Made by a program: the position numbers and the translations under genes. A DNA stretch of 64,000 nt from Desulforhabdus sp. TSK. GTDB taxonomy: Bacteria > Desulfobacterota > Syntrophobacteria > Syntrophobacterales > Syntrophobacteraceae. The notes beneath the pieces are model-generated. The model saw only the letters and a list, made by a program, of their open reading frames with translations. It searched no databases and had not been told where the DNA came from. Numbering within the stretch: position 1 is the stretch's first letter; each line of letters opens with the position of its first letter. Positions 18,576 to 25,734 of the stretch are shown in pieces. The stretch is from NCBI RefSeq assembly GCF_022836495.1, contig NZ_BQXM01000019.1, forward strand, positions 31,787-95,786. Direction: 5' to 3'.

Positions 18576-19613
18576 TCACTGCGAAATGCGATGCACGGCA
18601 ACGCCGTCTGCCTCGAGAGGGATCGTGCCGAGCTGAGTCATCGTCTCCGTATCGAAAACGGTGATGTCCGTCCCTGACGGGCCGACATAAAGCTTCTTGC
18701 CGTCGGACGTGATGCTCACGGCGTAGCTGGTGCCTCTCTCCAGGGTCACCGACTTGATGGTTGCCCCTGTCTGGGCGTCGAACTTCACCACATCGTCCAT
18801 GGCTGCATAAACGTACTTCTTGTCGGGCGACAGCACGCAACTGTAAAGCATGAAGATGTCCGAAGCCTTCACCGACTTGATTTCACCCGTGTTCCTGTCG
18901 AGGTTGAGGAAATACATGGCCGATGGCGTATAGTAGGCGTTCACGAAAATGCCCGGATCACCGGGGCTCTGGTTGTACCAGATGATAAAATTGTTGGCCG
19001 GTTCGCCTCCCGCGTCAGGATGCAGAAAACCGAATACCTTCTCCAGCTTGCCGTCGCTCAGCTGGATTTTATGGATATCGAGGCCCACCAGCATGAGGTG
19101 ATTCGGATCGTTTCGCAGGGTGAAGACCCCCGACACGCAATAGGGGATTTCAAAGCTCTGCACCACCTGCTTCGATGGAATGTCGAAGACGAGGAGTTGG
19201 GGCGGCAGCACGTTGAGCTTGGGTACATTTTGCTTTTTCTTGGTGATGGAGCAGCTCAAATAGAGCTTGCCGCCGTCTTCCGATACGGCGAAGCCGAGGA
19301 TCGTGACCCGGTTGAGGTCCGAAGACAGTCTGAAGGTGTCGATCAGCTGGTGTGTAGCGGTGTCGAAGACGTAAACGGAATGTTGGGCATTGAGATAATA
19401 CCGCTTGCCGTCGGCTGAAGGTGCGGCTGACATGATATAGTCGTTGTAAGCCGGAACGGTCTTGACCACGGTATCCGTATCGCAGTCGACGATCTGAAGG
19501 GCGTTGGAGACGGGGACAAAGAGAAAATCCTTCGCCTCCGCTGGGCTAAAAGCTCCCGCCAGGGCGCACAGCACGAAGACCATCGCTAAGATGCCAAGAG
19601 ACCTGTGTTTCAT
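18576..19613 (-). CDS. qhpB: QHNDH beta subunit (seven-bladed propeller, secreted)
   Basis: 345 residues starting at the ATG at 19613, which follows a GGGGAGAGG ribosome-binding site; the stop of qhpC is 11 bases upstream. It has a Sec signal peptide (MKHRSLGILAMVFVLCALAG, cleavage near AEA-KD) and repeated YVTN-like blades (KRYYLNAQHSVYVFD, GGKLYLSC, KKYVYAAMDD, GKKLYVGPSGTDITVFD). In QHNDH the beta propeller covers the gamma subunit and forms part of the quinone pocket in the periplasm. Length and position after qhpC match known qhp operons. Confidence 0.9.
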   Translation of the reverse strand: MKHRSLGILAMVFVLCALAGAFSPAEAKDFLFVPVSNALQIVDCDTDTVVKTVPAYNDYIMSAAPSADGKRYYLNAQHSVYVFDTATHQLIDTFRLSSDLNRVTILGFAVSEDGGKLYLSCSITKKKQNVPKLNVLPPQLLVFDIPSKQVVQSFEIPYCVSGVFTLRNDPNHLMLVGLDIHKIQLSDGKLEKVFGFLHPDAGGEPANNFIIWYNQSPGDPGIFVNAYYTPSAMYFLNLDRNTGEIKSVKASDIFMLYSCVLSPDKKYVYAAMDDVVKFDAQTGATIKSVTLERGTSYAVSITSDGKKLYVGPSGTDITVFDTETMTQLGTIPLEADGVAVHRISQ

Positions 19614-19624
19614 AACCTCTCCCC

Positions 19625-19957
19625 CTATCGCTTGATGACGAAGTTGAGATTTCTCCAATCGCGCTCGACGGCACGGCACTGGTTTTGAAAATCGGGAAAA
19701 TTGGTGATGTTGTCCGGAGTTTGAGCCGGCCACCAGCAGGGGCCCGAACAGCTGGTGAAATCCCGAGCGCTGGATATGCAGTTGCCGACGGGCGAATCGG
19801 GCCTGGGGTTCGTCTCCCAACCCGTATCGAAAATGGTCGTGCATCCTATGGGCATGCTCGTGGAAACATTTTCCGACATTCCGAATACTTCCTCCTGGAG
19901 CTCTTCCTCGAGCTCCTTCGCGCGCTTGTTGATTCCCTTCATTCCTTCGCCCTTCAT
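19625..19957 (-). CDS. qhpC: QHNDH gamma subunit precursor, carries CTQ cofactor
   Basis: 110 residues: a charged helical leader (about residues 1-30, rich in Lys/Glu) and a Cys-rich core. Mapped on the P. putida mature numbering, every cross-link partner is present at exact spacing: Cys7/Glu16, Cys27/Asp33, Cys41/Asp49 for the thioether bridges and Cys37/Trp43 for cysteine tryptophylquinone (CSGPCWWPAQTPD). In this chain the cysteines are C39, C60, C70 and C74, the quinone tryptophan is W76, and a further C94 follows. It starts at an ATG overlapping the qhpD stop (ATGA) with an AGGAGG site inside qhpD, so translation is coupled to the cross-linking enzyme. Confidence 0.95.
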   Translation of the reverse strand: MKGEGMKGINKRAKELEEELQEEVFGMSENVSTSMPIGCTTIFDTGWETNPRPDSPVGNCISSARDFTSCSGPCWWPAQTPDNITNFPDFQNQCRAVERDWRNLNFVIKR

Positions 19958-21435
19958 ACAGGCCTCCTGTCGTTTATGTAGAATTGATTGAAAATCGAAG
20001 TCTGTCCTCTCAATAACGCGAGCTTGTCCAGGTATTCCGGGTTGGACAAGTAAATCTTTCCGTATACCTCCAGGCCGAGCTCGGTCCATTGCCTGATCCA
20101 CCGGCAGTAGTGGGTGTTCGGCTGGAAGGGGCTTCCCTCCCTCACCCACGCTTCGTAGTAGCACCCCCCCGCGCAGAGGGCCCGTGCCCAGCAGGCCATA
20201 CAGAGGGGCTTTCGGTCCACCACCGCTTCCCGGCGGAAGCCTTCCACTTTGCTCCCGTCCAGGCCGGTGAAAAGGTTTCCCATGCAGAACGCGTCCTCGC
20301 CGAGGAATCGCTGGCATGAGTAAAGGCGTCCCTCCGGGTCCGCGGCAAAGAGCCCCAGTCCAGCTCCGCAGGGACGGGTACGGACTTCGCTTTGATGGAT
20401 GACCGTCAGCAGATCGATGAGATTGGAAAAGCCCAAAAATTCGTTGGTTCGGGCGGCTTCCAGAAACCTGTCGGCAAGCCGGCGGAACTGATCCATGAGA
20501 CCATCCAGCCTGGAGGCATCGAATTGATAGGCCGGGTGATTGGTTGTGACGGGAGCGAGCCCCACCTCCGCAAATCCCAGTCCCAGCAGATGGTCCAGGA
20601 TGTCCGGCACCGCCTGGGGGGCGTCCACCAGCGTGACCCGGGCCACGACGGGTTTGCGCACCGATGCTCGCAGGAGCTCTTTCAGTCCCGGCAGAATGGC
20701 ACCGTAAGACGGCCGTCCATCCCGAAAGCGCCGGTTGCGGTCATGGATTTCCTGTGGCCCGTCCATACTGACGGTCACCCCGATGTCCCGGTCCACGAGG
20801 AATTGGATCACCTCCGGTTTGAGGAGCGTTCCGTTGGTGGTCAGGGCGAAATCCATGTGCTTGCCCTTTTCATCCGCTTTCTCGCGGGCGTAATCGACCG
20901 CCGAGGAAATCAGGGGGAGGTTCAAAAGGGGCTCTCCACCGAAAAACACCAAAACCAGCTTCTCAGCCGCGGCCGCATGCTCCAGGAGGAAATCGATTCC
21001 CTTTTCCGCCACGTCCCGGCTCATCGTCCGATGCCCCCTCCTGCCTCCGCTGGATCCGTCCCCTTCCGAGTAGTAGCAATAGCGGCAGGCCAGGTTGCAC
21101 GCCTCCGTCACCTGGAGGATCAGGGTCTGCATGGGGACGGGATGTGGAGAGGGCGCAGTCGGCATGGGCTTCCCATCCGCCTTCACAAAGCTCGACGGGA
21201 CGAGGATATGCCTCTTCACCAGCCCTCTCAGCAGTTCGCCCCTTTCCTCCGAAGGATAGCCGACGAAGTCCTGGAGCAGACGGCTCTCGCTCCGGACTTC
21301 CCCTTGCGGCACGCCATCCAGCAAGGCTTTGATGCCTGCATCCAGCTGATAGACGGCATTTTCCTTCACGAGAAAGATGAAATCCCGGCCATCTGCCTGG
21401 AACATCCTGTTTTCGGCTATAGAAAATTCCCTCAT
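19954..21435 (-). CDS. qhpD: Radical SAM/SPASM maturase forming QhpC thioether cross-links
   Basis: 493 residues. An N-terminal peptide-recognition-like region (1-100) precedes the radical SAM core with CNLACRYC (CxxxCxxC) and GGEPLL, then a C-terminal SPASM/twitch region with CGAGLG, CQRF, and a CMACWARALCAGGC cluster for auxiliary 4Fe-4S centres. QhpD makes the intra-peptide Cys-to-Asp/Glu thioether bonds in QhpC. Gene order qhpA-qhpD-qhpC-qhpB is the one known from Paracoccus and Pseudomonas. It starts seven bases after the qhpA stop. All cluster cysteines are in place. Confidence 0.95.
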   Translation of the reverse strand: MREFSIAENRMFQADGRDFIFLVKENAVYQLDAGIKALLDGVPQGEVRSESRLLQDFVGYPSEERGELLRGLVKRHILVPSSFVKADGKPMPTAPSPHPVPMQTLILQVTEACNLACRYCYYSEGDGSSGGRRGHRTMSRDVAEKGIDFLLEHAAAAEKLVLVFFGGEPLLNLPLISSAVDYAREKADEKGKHMDFALTTNGTLLKPEVIQFLVDRDIGVTVSMDGPQEIHDRNRRFRDGRPSYGAILPGLKELLRASVRKPVVARVTLVDAPQAVPDILDHLLGLGFAEVGLAPVTTNHPAYQFDASRLDGLMDQFRRLADRFLEAARTNEFLGFSNLIDLLTVIHQSEVRTRPCGAGLGLFAADPEGRLYSCQRFLGEDAFCMGNLFTGLDGSKVEGFRREAVVDRKPLCMACWARALCAGGCYYEAWVREGSPFQPNTHYCRWIRQWTELGLEVYGKIYLSNPEYLDKLALLRGQTSIFNQFYINDRRPV

Positions 21436-21442
21436 GGGCTGC

Positions 21443-23107
21443 CTACTTGATATGGGTGATGAAGTCCGGCACGGTCGTGACCAGGAGCGACCTTCCCTTG
21501 AATTCCTGGGCGCCCTCTTTATAGGTGGCCACGATGGCGATGAGCCCCGTGCCTTCCCGGTGCTGAGGCCGCGATTCGATAGGTCCGTAAGTCGTAATCG
21601 GTGTATACAGGCCGTTTGGCACCGGCGTATCCAGGTACTTCAGGTCGTCGTCGTTGTCCCGGGTTTTCTCCTCTTCGAGGGTCCACTGGGCATTGACGGG
21701 CTCGAGGATCAAATCGTCCGCCGTGTCAGGCTTTCCGTCTTTCCCATAGGATACGGCGCGCGCCACAAACTGCACGCCCTGGGGGGGGTATGCCGGGCCG
21801 CAGCTGACCCGGGCGCGTCCCAAAGCCGGGAATATTTTAATGCCGTCCACTTTGTTGTAGATGGAAATCTTCCCGTCAAGGGGCTTTCCCTTCACTTTGA
21901 GCTGGACCGGTCCCACGGAAGCATTCGCTCCCACCGCCACTTTGCAGAGGTACCTGGAGGCGCCCTTCTTTTCGATCTTCTTCACCTGTATGTTGGCGTC
22001 GGAGAATTGTACGTCCTGCTCCTTGAGGGGTTCAGGCAGGTTGGCCCCTATGATCAGCAGGTCCTGGGTGGCAGAAGGCGAAACCTTCAGGGACTGGGGA
22101 AACACGGCGAGAACGCCGGGGCTGCCACCCACCCGGGCGAAGCGTTCATTCCCCTGTGAATTGGCATCCTGGACGACACTCCACCACTTCCCCGTAAATA
22201 TTCCCGAGCCGCTGTCCAGGTCGAAAACGCCCTCGATCCTGCGCGTCACGGAGGACGTGAGGGCATACCGGAGGTGGTAGCCGCCGTAAAGGGTGCCGGT
22301 CCCGCTCATCTTCAGGGATATTCCGTTCAGGTAGCGAGTTTCCTTTTCAATGAGCAGCTCTCCCTCGCCCTTTTTGGGGTCGGGTTTGAAGGTGTAGCTC
22401 CCTTCATAATAACCGAGGCCGGGATCGTACCCTGAAATGACCCAGGTGCCGGTCAAGTCCGGTTCCTTGCGGTTCTTCATCCACTCCTGCCATTCGGGGG
22501 TGTCGAAGGGGTAGAGCTTGGCGAGCACCGGGACCAGGTCCTTGGATTCTGTGGCCCAGTCCATTTCCCGCATTTGTGGAATGACCGTGGGATAGTAGCC
22601 CAGGTGCAGGTTCCTGATGTCTTCCCAATTGGCCGCGGTCATCCGGTGGGAGGCGATCTTCCCGAAGGTGTGGCACCGGACGCAGGCGGTGAAGAGGCGC
22701 TTTTGGGTGTCGTCCTGGGGCGTTTCGACGTACTGGCTGTTTTCGTCGCTGTTGATGTAGGCGATCTGGGCCATCTCGCGGGGAGTCAGGCAGAGGTTCC
22801 TGCTGAGTTCCTTCACGGCGACGTAGAATTCGGAATCCGTCACGATGGCGCTGTTGAGCCTCACCATCCTGTCGACGACATTCTTCCACTCTTCCGGGGT
22901 TTTTCTGGTGAAGTCAATGACATCGATGTAACCTTGAGGGTCGGCCTTGTGGCAGGCTCCGCACTTTTGCCTCACCACCGATGATTCGGGAAATCGAGTC
23001 TGACCGTAGGCGACGGTCTGCAGGAAGAGCAAAGGTACCACTAATAATGGTATCAATAATAAAAATAATAGCGGGTTCGTCATACACGATTGAGTAAACT
23101 GCTTCAT
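21443..23107 (-). CDS. qhpA: QHNDH alpha subunit, dihaem cytochrome c (secreted)
   Basis: 554 residues with an N-terminal signal peptide (hydrophobic stretch about 12-33) and two CxxCH haem sites, CGACH and CVRCH, in the first 150 residues, followed by the beta-sandwich domains of the QHNDH alpha family. The subunit takes electrons from the quinone on QhpC and passes them out of the enzyme in the periplasm. It is the first gene of the minus-strand operon; the ATG at 23107 has a GGAGG site six bases upstream. Length fits the family. Confidence 0.93.
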   Translation of the reverse strand: MKQFTQSCMTNPLLFLLLIPLLVVPLLFLQTVAYGQTRFPESSVVRQKCGACHKADPQGYIDVIDFTRKTPEEWKNVVDRMVRLNSAIVTDSEFYVAVKELSRNLCLTPREMAQIAYINSDENSQYVETPQDDTQKRLFTACVRCHTFGKIASHRMTAANWEDIRNLHLGYYPTVIPQMREMDWATESKDLVPVLAKLYPFDTPEWQEWMKNRKEPDLTGTWVISGYDPGLGYYEGSYTFKPDPKKGEGELLIEKETRYLNGISLKMSGTGTLYGGYHLRYALTSSVTRRIEGVFDLDSGSGIFTGKWWSVVQDANSQGNERFARVGGSPGVLAVFPQSLKVSPSATQDLLIIGANLPEPLKEQDVQFSDANIQVKKIEKKGASRYLCKVAVGANASVGPVQLKVKGKPLDGKISIYNKVDGIKIFPALGRARVSCGPAYPPQGVQFVARAVSYGKDGKPDTADDLILEPVNAQWTLEEEKTRDNDDDLKYLDTPVPNGLYTPITTYGPIESRPQHREGTGLIAIVATYKEGAQEFKGRSLLVTTVPDFITHIK

Positions 23108-23304
23108 ACATGACCTCCGAGTTTTGGGATAATGGATGGAGTGCTTATTCTTGCTGAGGGTGCCGATGGCGGCAGAGTCCTCATGGCACTCTGACTCAGT
23201 GCATTAATGGTGCCGCTGGGTGCGGGCGGAAGGATAACTTCTGAATCATCAACTATATACAAGGGATGCAACGGTCCGTTCTTCTGCCTGGATCCAGGAG
23301 GATT

Positions 23305-23386
23305 GAGGCCAATTGCCTCAACGGCGTCGGGGTTGTTGCATGTAACTGTTGAATATGACATTGTTAAAAACATATGAGGCCAATTG
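23305..23386. promoter_or_regulatory. Candidate operator: two GAGGCCAATTG boxes upstream of qhpA
   Basis: The 11-base word GAGGCCAATTG occurs at 23305-23315 and 23376-23386 in the same orientation, 71 bases apart, about 200-280 bases upstream of the qhpA start. The first is embedded in a palindrome (GAGGCCAATTGCCTC), the second continues GTGGCC. This could be a regulator binding site for the operon; there is no direct evidence. I see no gene in 23108-23500. Confidence 0.35.
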
Positions 23387-23500
23387 TGGCCAAACGGGGA
23401 AAGCCCGGCAGCGGCCTCGGGAACATGGAAGGCACTGGTGGCAGTCGTATCCCGTGAGAGACTCAGAGCGTGTTACATGAAGAAGGCTTTCAGATTCACA

Positions 23501-23857
23501 TTAATCAATGCTCAGCACCACCGCCAGAGCCCTTCCGATTGAAGTCATCACAGAGTCTGAGAGCTTTCCCAGTTTGCGAACAAATCGTTCTTGCGCCAGA
23601 GAGCGCACTTGAAAAGCATCTGCCGCAGAGACCTTATCCAGCCCATTCTCAGAATTCGCTTCAATCCGGACCATCCAGGGCGCAATGCTGTATCGATCTT
23701 TCCATTCCGTGACAGGTACGATCACCTTCAGTGGCAGCAATCCCACTGCATCGTCATTCACGATGACTGCGGGCCTTGTCTTCCTGATTTCAGCTCCAAC
23801 GGTTGGGTCAAGGTTAATCAGCCACACTTCGCCTCTATGCATGGAAACTCTCGCCAT
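23501..23857 (-). CDS. MazF/PemK-family toxin
   Basis: 118 residues (or 113 from the second ATG, MHRGEVW). Typical MazF/PemK endoribonuclease pattern: RGEVWLINLDPTVGAEI, KTRPAVIVNDD, VIVPVTEW and a C-terminal helix after VRSLAQERF. MazF-type toxins cleave mRNA. It overlaps the end of the upstream antitoxin-like gene by 23 bases. The pair lies just upstream of the qhp operon on the same strand. Confidence 0.88.
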   Translation of the reverse strand: MARVSMHRGEVWLINLDPTVGAEIRKTRPAVIVNDDAVGLLPLKVIVPVTEWKDRYSIAPWMVRIEANSENGLDKVSAADAFQVRSLAQERFVRKLGKLSDSVMTSIGRALAVVLSID

Positions 23858-24074
23858 CGAGAATCGAAAATGCCGTCAATTCCTCATCGGATGCGTAGTC
23901 CGCAAGCAGAGCTTCGGCTGCGGCGGCGAGCTGCTTCTTCCTATCCTCTTGAGCGGGAGGAGACCCTGTTTGTTGTAGCTCTCGGCGCAGTTCCCCCAGC
24001 GCGCCTTCAATGACAACCAACCGCCGTGATGGGGCAAGCCTTTTCAATGCTTCCAGGATTTCTCTCTCAGACAT
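23835..24074 (-). CDS. Antitoxin partner of the MazF-like toxin
   Basis: 79 residues from the ATG at 24074 after an AGGTGG site. No strong family motif: a helical N-terminus (EREILEALKRLAPSRRLVVIEGALGEL) and an acidic, alanine-rich tail ending in SDEELTAFSILDGESF. Position, size and overlap with the toxin gene make it the antitoxin. The reading extends further upstream to 24152 but without a better start. Confidence 0.65.
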   Translation of the reverse strand: MSEREILEALKRLAPSRRLVVIEGALGELRRELQQTGSPPAQEDRKKQLAAAAEALLADYASDEELTAFSILDGESFHA

Positions 24075-24457
24075 CTTGTTGCCACCTTTCCAGGAACAAA
24101 AATATGACCGATGACCAGATGGACCCGTGTCGTGCCAGTAAAATCGATGCAAAATCTCAACTCTTGTCTCTCAACTCGCGTCTTCTCACGATCTCAATAT
24201 GCCTCGACCTTCATACTGAGTCAAGAAAGCAGGCATGACCCCCATTATCCTTGATGAGGAGGACACGCATGAACGAGCGGCCAGGTCCAGATGGAGTACA
24301 AATGGTCCGGCAGCAGGACCCAGCCCTCGATAGTGAAGGGATGTTCCGCCCGCGTCTCCAGGACGGCGTTGCGCAGGGCATTTCGTTCTTGAACAAATCT
24401 GAATTCAGATCTATATTCAGTTCAAAAACAAACCCAAATTCATAAACAGGTGACCAG

Positions 24458-24721
24458 ATGAAGCCGCTGTCTGTTTCCAAGAACATCGTTTCCCTATCGG
24501 AATTTAAAGCCAGGGCCTCCCAGATGCTTCATGAGGTCCAGAATTCGCATCACCCCCTTGTCATCACCCAAAACGGCAAGGCAGCCGCAGTCCTTATTTC
24601 CCCGACCGATTTTGACGCTCTCACGGAGCAGGCCCGCTTCATCGATGCCGTAGAAAAGGGCCTGGCGGATGTTCAGCAGGGGCGGGTGGTGGCGGATGAA
24701 GATCTGGATCTGGAGGCATGA
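24458..24721 (+). CDS. Phd/YefM-family antitoxin
   Basis: 87 residues. The Phd/YefM fold pattern is clear: IVSLSEFKARASQMLHEV, then HHPLVITQNGKAAAVLISPTDFDAL, followed by an acidic C-terminal toxin-wrapping segment (VADEDLDLEA). It binds and neutralises the adjacent RelE/ParE-type toxin and usually represses its own promoter. Its stop overlaps the toxin start (ATGA). The gap 24075-24457 upstream, between divergent toxin-antitoxin pairs, shows no supported gene. Confidence 0.9.
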   Translation: MKPLSVSKNIVSLSEFKARASQMLHEVQNSHHPLVITQNGKAAAVLISPTDFDALTEQARFIDAVEKGLADVQQGRVVADEDLDLEA

Positions 24722-25026
24722 AGCTCCTCTGGACTGAAACCGCCAGGCAGGATCTCCTGGATATCCGACGATATATTGCCGCCGACAACCCAGCCGCCGC
24801 CAAACGATGGATCGAACGATTGAGGGCAAGTGCCCGAAGTGCCTGCCATTCGCCGCTCGCAGGTCGAAAAGTCCCGGAATTTTCGCGCGACGATATTTGT
24901 GATCGGATCGAGGGGAACTACCGCATCGTATATCAGGTCTCTGCGGATCGGCTCATCGTCTTGACCGTTTTCGAGGGGCACGCGGTTTTCCCCATGAAAA
25001 ACCCGGGCGAGCTTCCTGTCGAATAA
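24718..25026 (+). CDS. RelE/ParE-family toxin
   Basis: 102 residues with the ParE/RelE core: WTETARQDLLDIRRYIAADNP, then SPLAGRKVPEFS, YRIVYQVSADRLIVLTVFEG. Members either cleave ribosome-bound mRNA (RelE) or poison gyrase (ParE); the sequence alone does not tell which. It is translationally coupled to the antitoxin by a four-base overlap. Confidence 0.9.
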   Translation: MKLLWTETARQDLLDIRRYIAADNPAAAKRWIERLRASARSACHSPLAGRKVPEFSRDDICDRIEGNYRIVYQVSADRLIVLTVFEGHAVFPMKNPGELPVE

Positions 25027-25055
25027 TCTACCTTTGCCGGCCCCATTTCATGGAC

Positions 25056-25080
25056 ATGATGCATGGAATGCACCCTACGC
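25056..25080. repeat. Palindromic element (ATGCACC family)
   Basis: GATGCAT/GGA/ATGCACC followed by CTACG. Fourth-type member of the dispersed palindrome set. The surrounding gap 25027-25327 has no gene I can support. Confidence 0.6.
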
Positions 25081-25327
25081 GGCTTTTGATGCTTTACTCA
25101 TCTTGTTGCAGAGGCTCGCGCCATGCTTTGGCGCCCTTGTACCGTCAAGCGTTCAGGCGCGACCCTTGTCCCTCTTCCGTATCAATACAACTACTTCGTG
25201 CGAATGCTGTGAGAGGACCTTTGCCTGCGGTTCACTTTCTGCAGAATTGTATTATTGTGAGAAGAGTAAGAGGTGACAAAACCTGTTGAATGGTCAATGT
25301 CGATGACCTTGGGTCAAGGAGGCTGCC

Positions 25328-25558
25328 ATGAAAAAGCTTGCTTGCATGAATAGCTGTGTGTTCGATAGCTTGCGAGAGCTGATGAGAGAGCATTTCTCTG
25401 TTGTTCTCGTGGCGGGTGTGTTCGGCGCGTTTTTCGCGCTTGCAGCCGAAGGGAGTGCATGGGTTCCGCTTGGAGCCGGACTCGGCATACTCCTGGCGAT
25501 TGTCTACGGATACATTCCACGCATGACAGACTGTGCCGGAGCATGTCCGGTCCATTAG
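25328..25558 (+). CDS. Small two-helix membrane protein, unknown function
   Basis: 76 residues with an excellent AAGGAGG site five bases before the ATG. Two hydrophobic segments (about 24-41 and 45-62) are bracketed by two cysteines near the N-terminus (C6, C10) and two near the C-terminus (C69, C73). I do not recognise the family. It lies between a toxin-antitoxin pair and the leader-distal end of the CRISPR array, on the opposite strand to the array. The strong ribosome-binding site and a hairpin downstream support a real gene. Confidence 0.6.
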   Translation: MKKLACMNSCVFDSLRELMREHFSVVLVAGVFGAFFALAAEGSAWVPLGAGLGILLAIVYGYIPRMTDCAGACPVH

Positions 25559-25597
25559 TCAACAAAATCTCCCATGAAGGCATGGAAGCAACTTAGA

Positions 25598-25675
25598 CGG
25601 CTCGGGTTTTGGACTTCCGCCCTTTCCAAGGGCACGAAGTCCACTTCCGAGCCGTTCGGATTTTGAGTTTTCGGC
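25598..25675 (+). terminator. Nested hairpin after the small membrane protein gene
   Basis: Arms ACGGCTCGG/CCGAGCCGT (25598-25606, 25647-25655) enclose a second stem TGGACTTC/GAAGTCCA and a third short stem. A T-rich stretch (ATTTTGAGTTTT) follows. Probably a transcription terminator for the gene at 25328, though the T-run is interrupted; a structured RNA is the alternative. Confidence 0.45.
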
Positions 25676-25700
25676 AAGCCCCTGATCGTTCATACCATTG

Positions 25701-25734
25701 CCGCCGAGGGGGAGTAAATACCCTTCCTCGGCGG
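25701..25734. repeat. Hairpin fused to the terminal CRISPR repeat
   Basis: A perfect 9-bp stem CCGCCGAGG/CCTCGGCGG with a 16-base loop. Its right arm occupies the first six bases of the leader-distal repeat and accounts for the three bases by which that repeat departs from consensus. Confidence 0.6.

Noticed and set aside
23104..23373. 89-codon minus-strand frame overlapping the qhpA start
   Set aside because: No recognisable domain, no ribosome-binding site, and it covers the likely promoter/operator region of the qhp operon.
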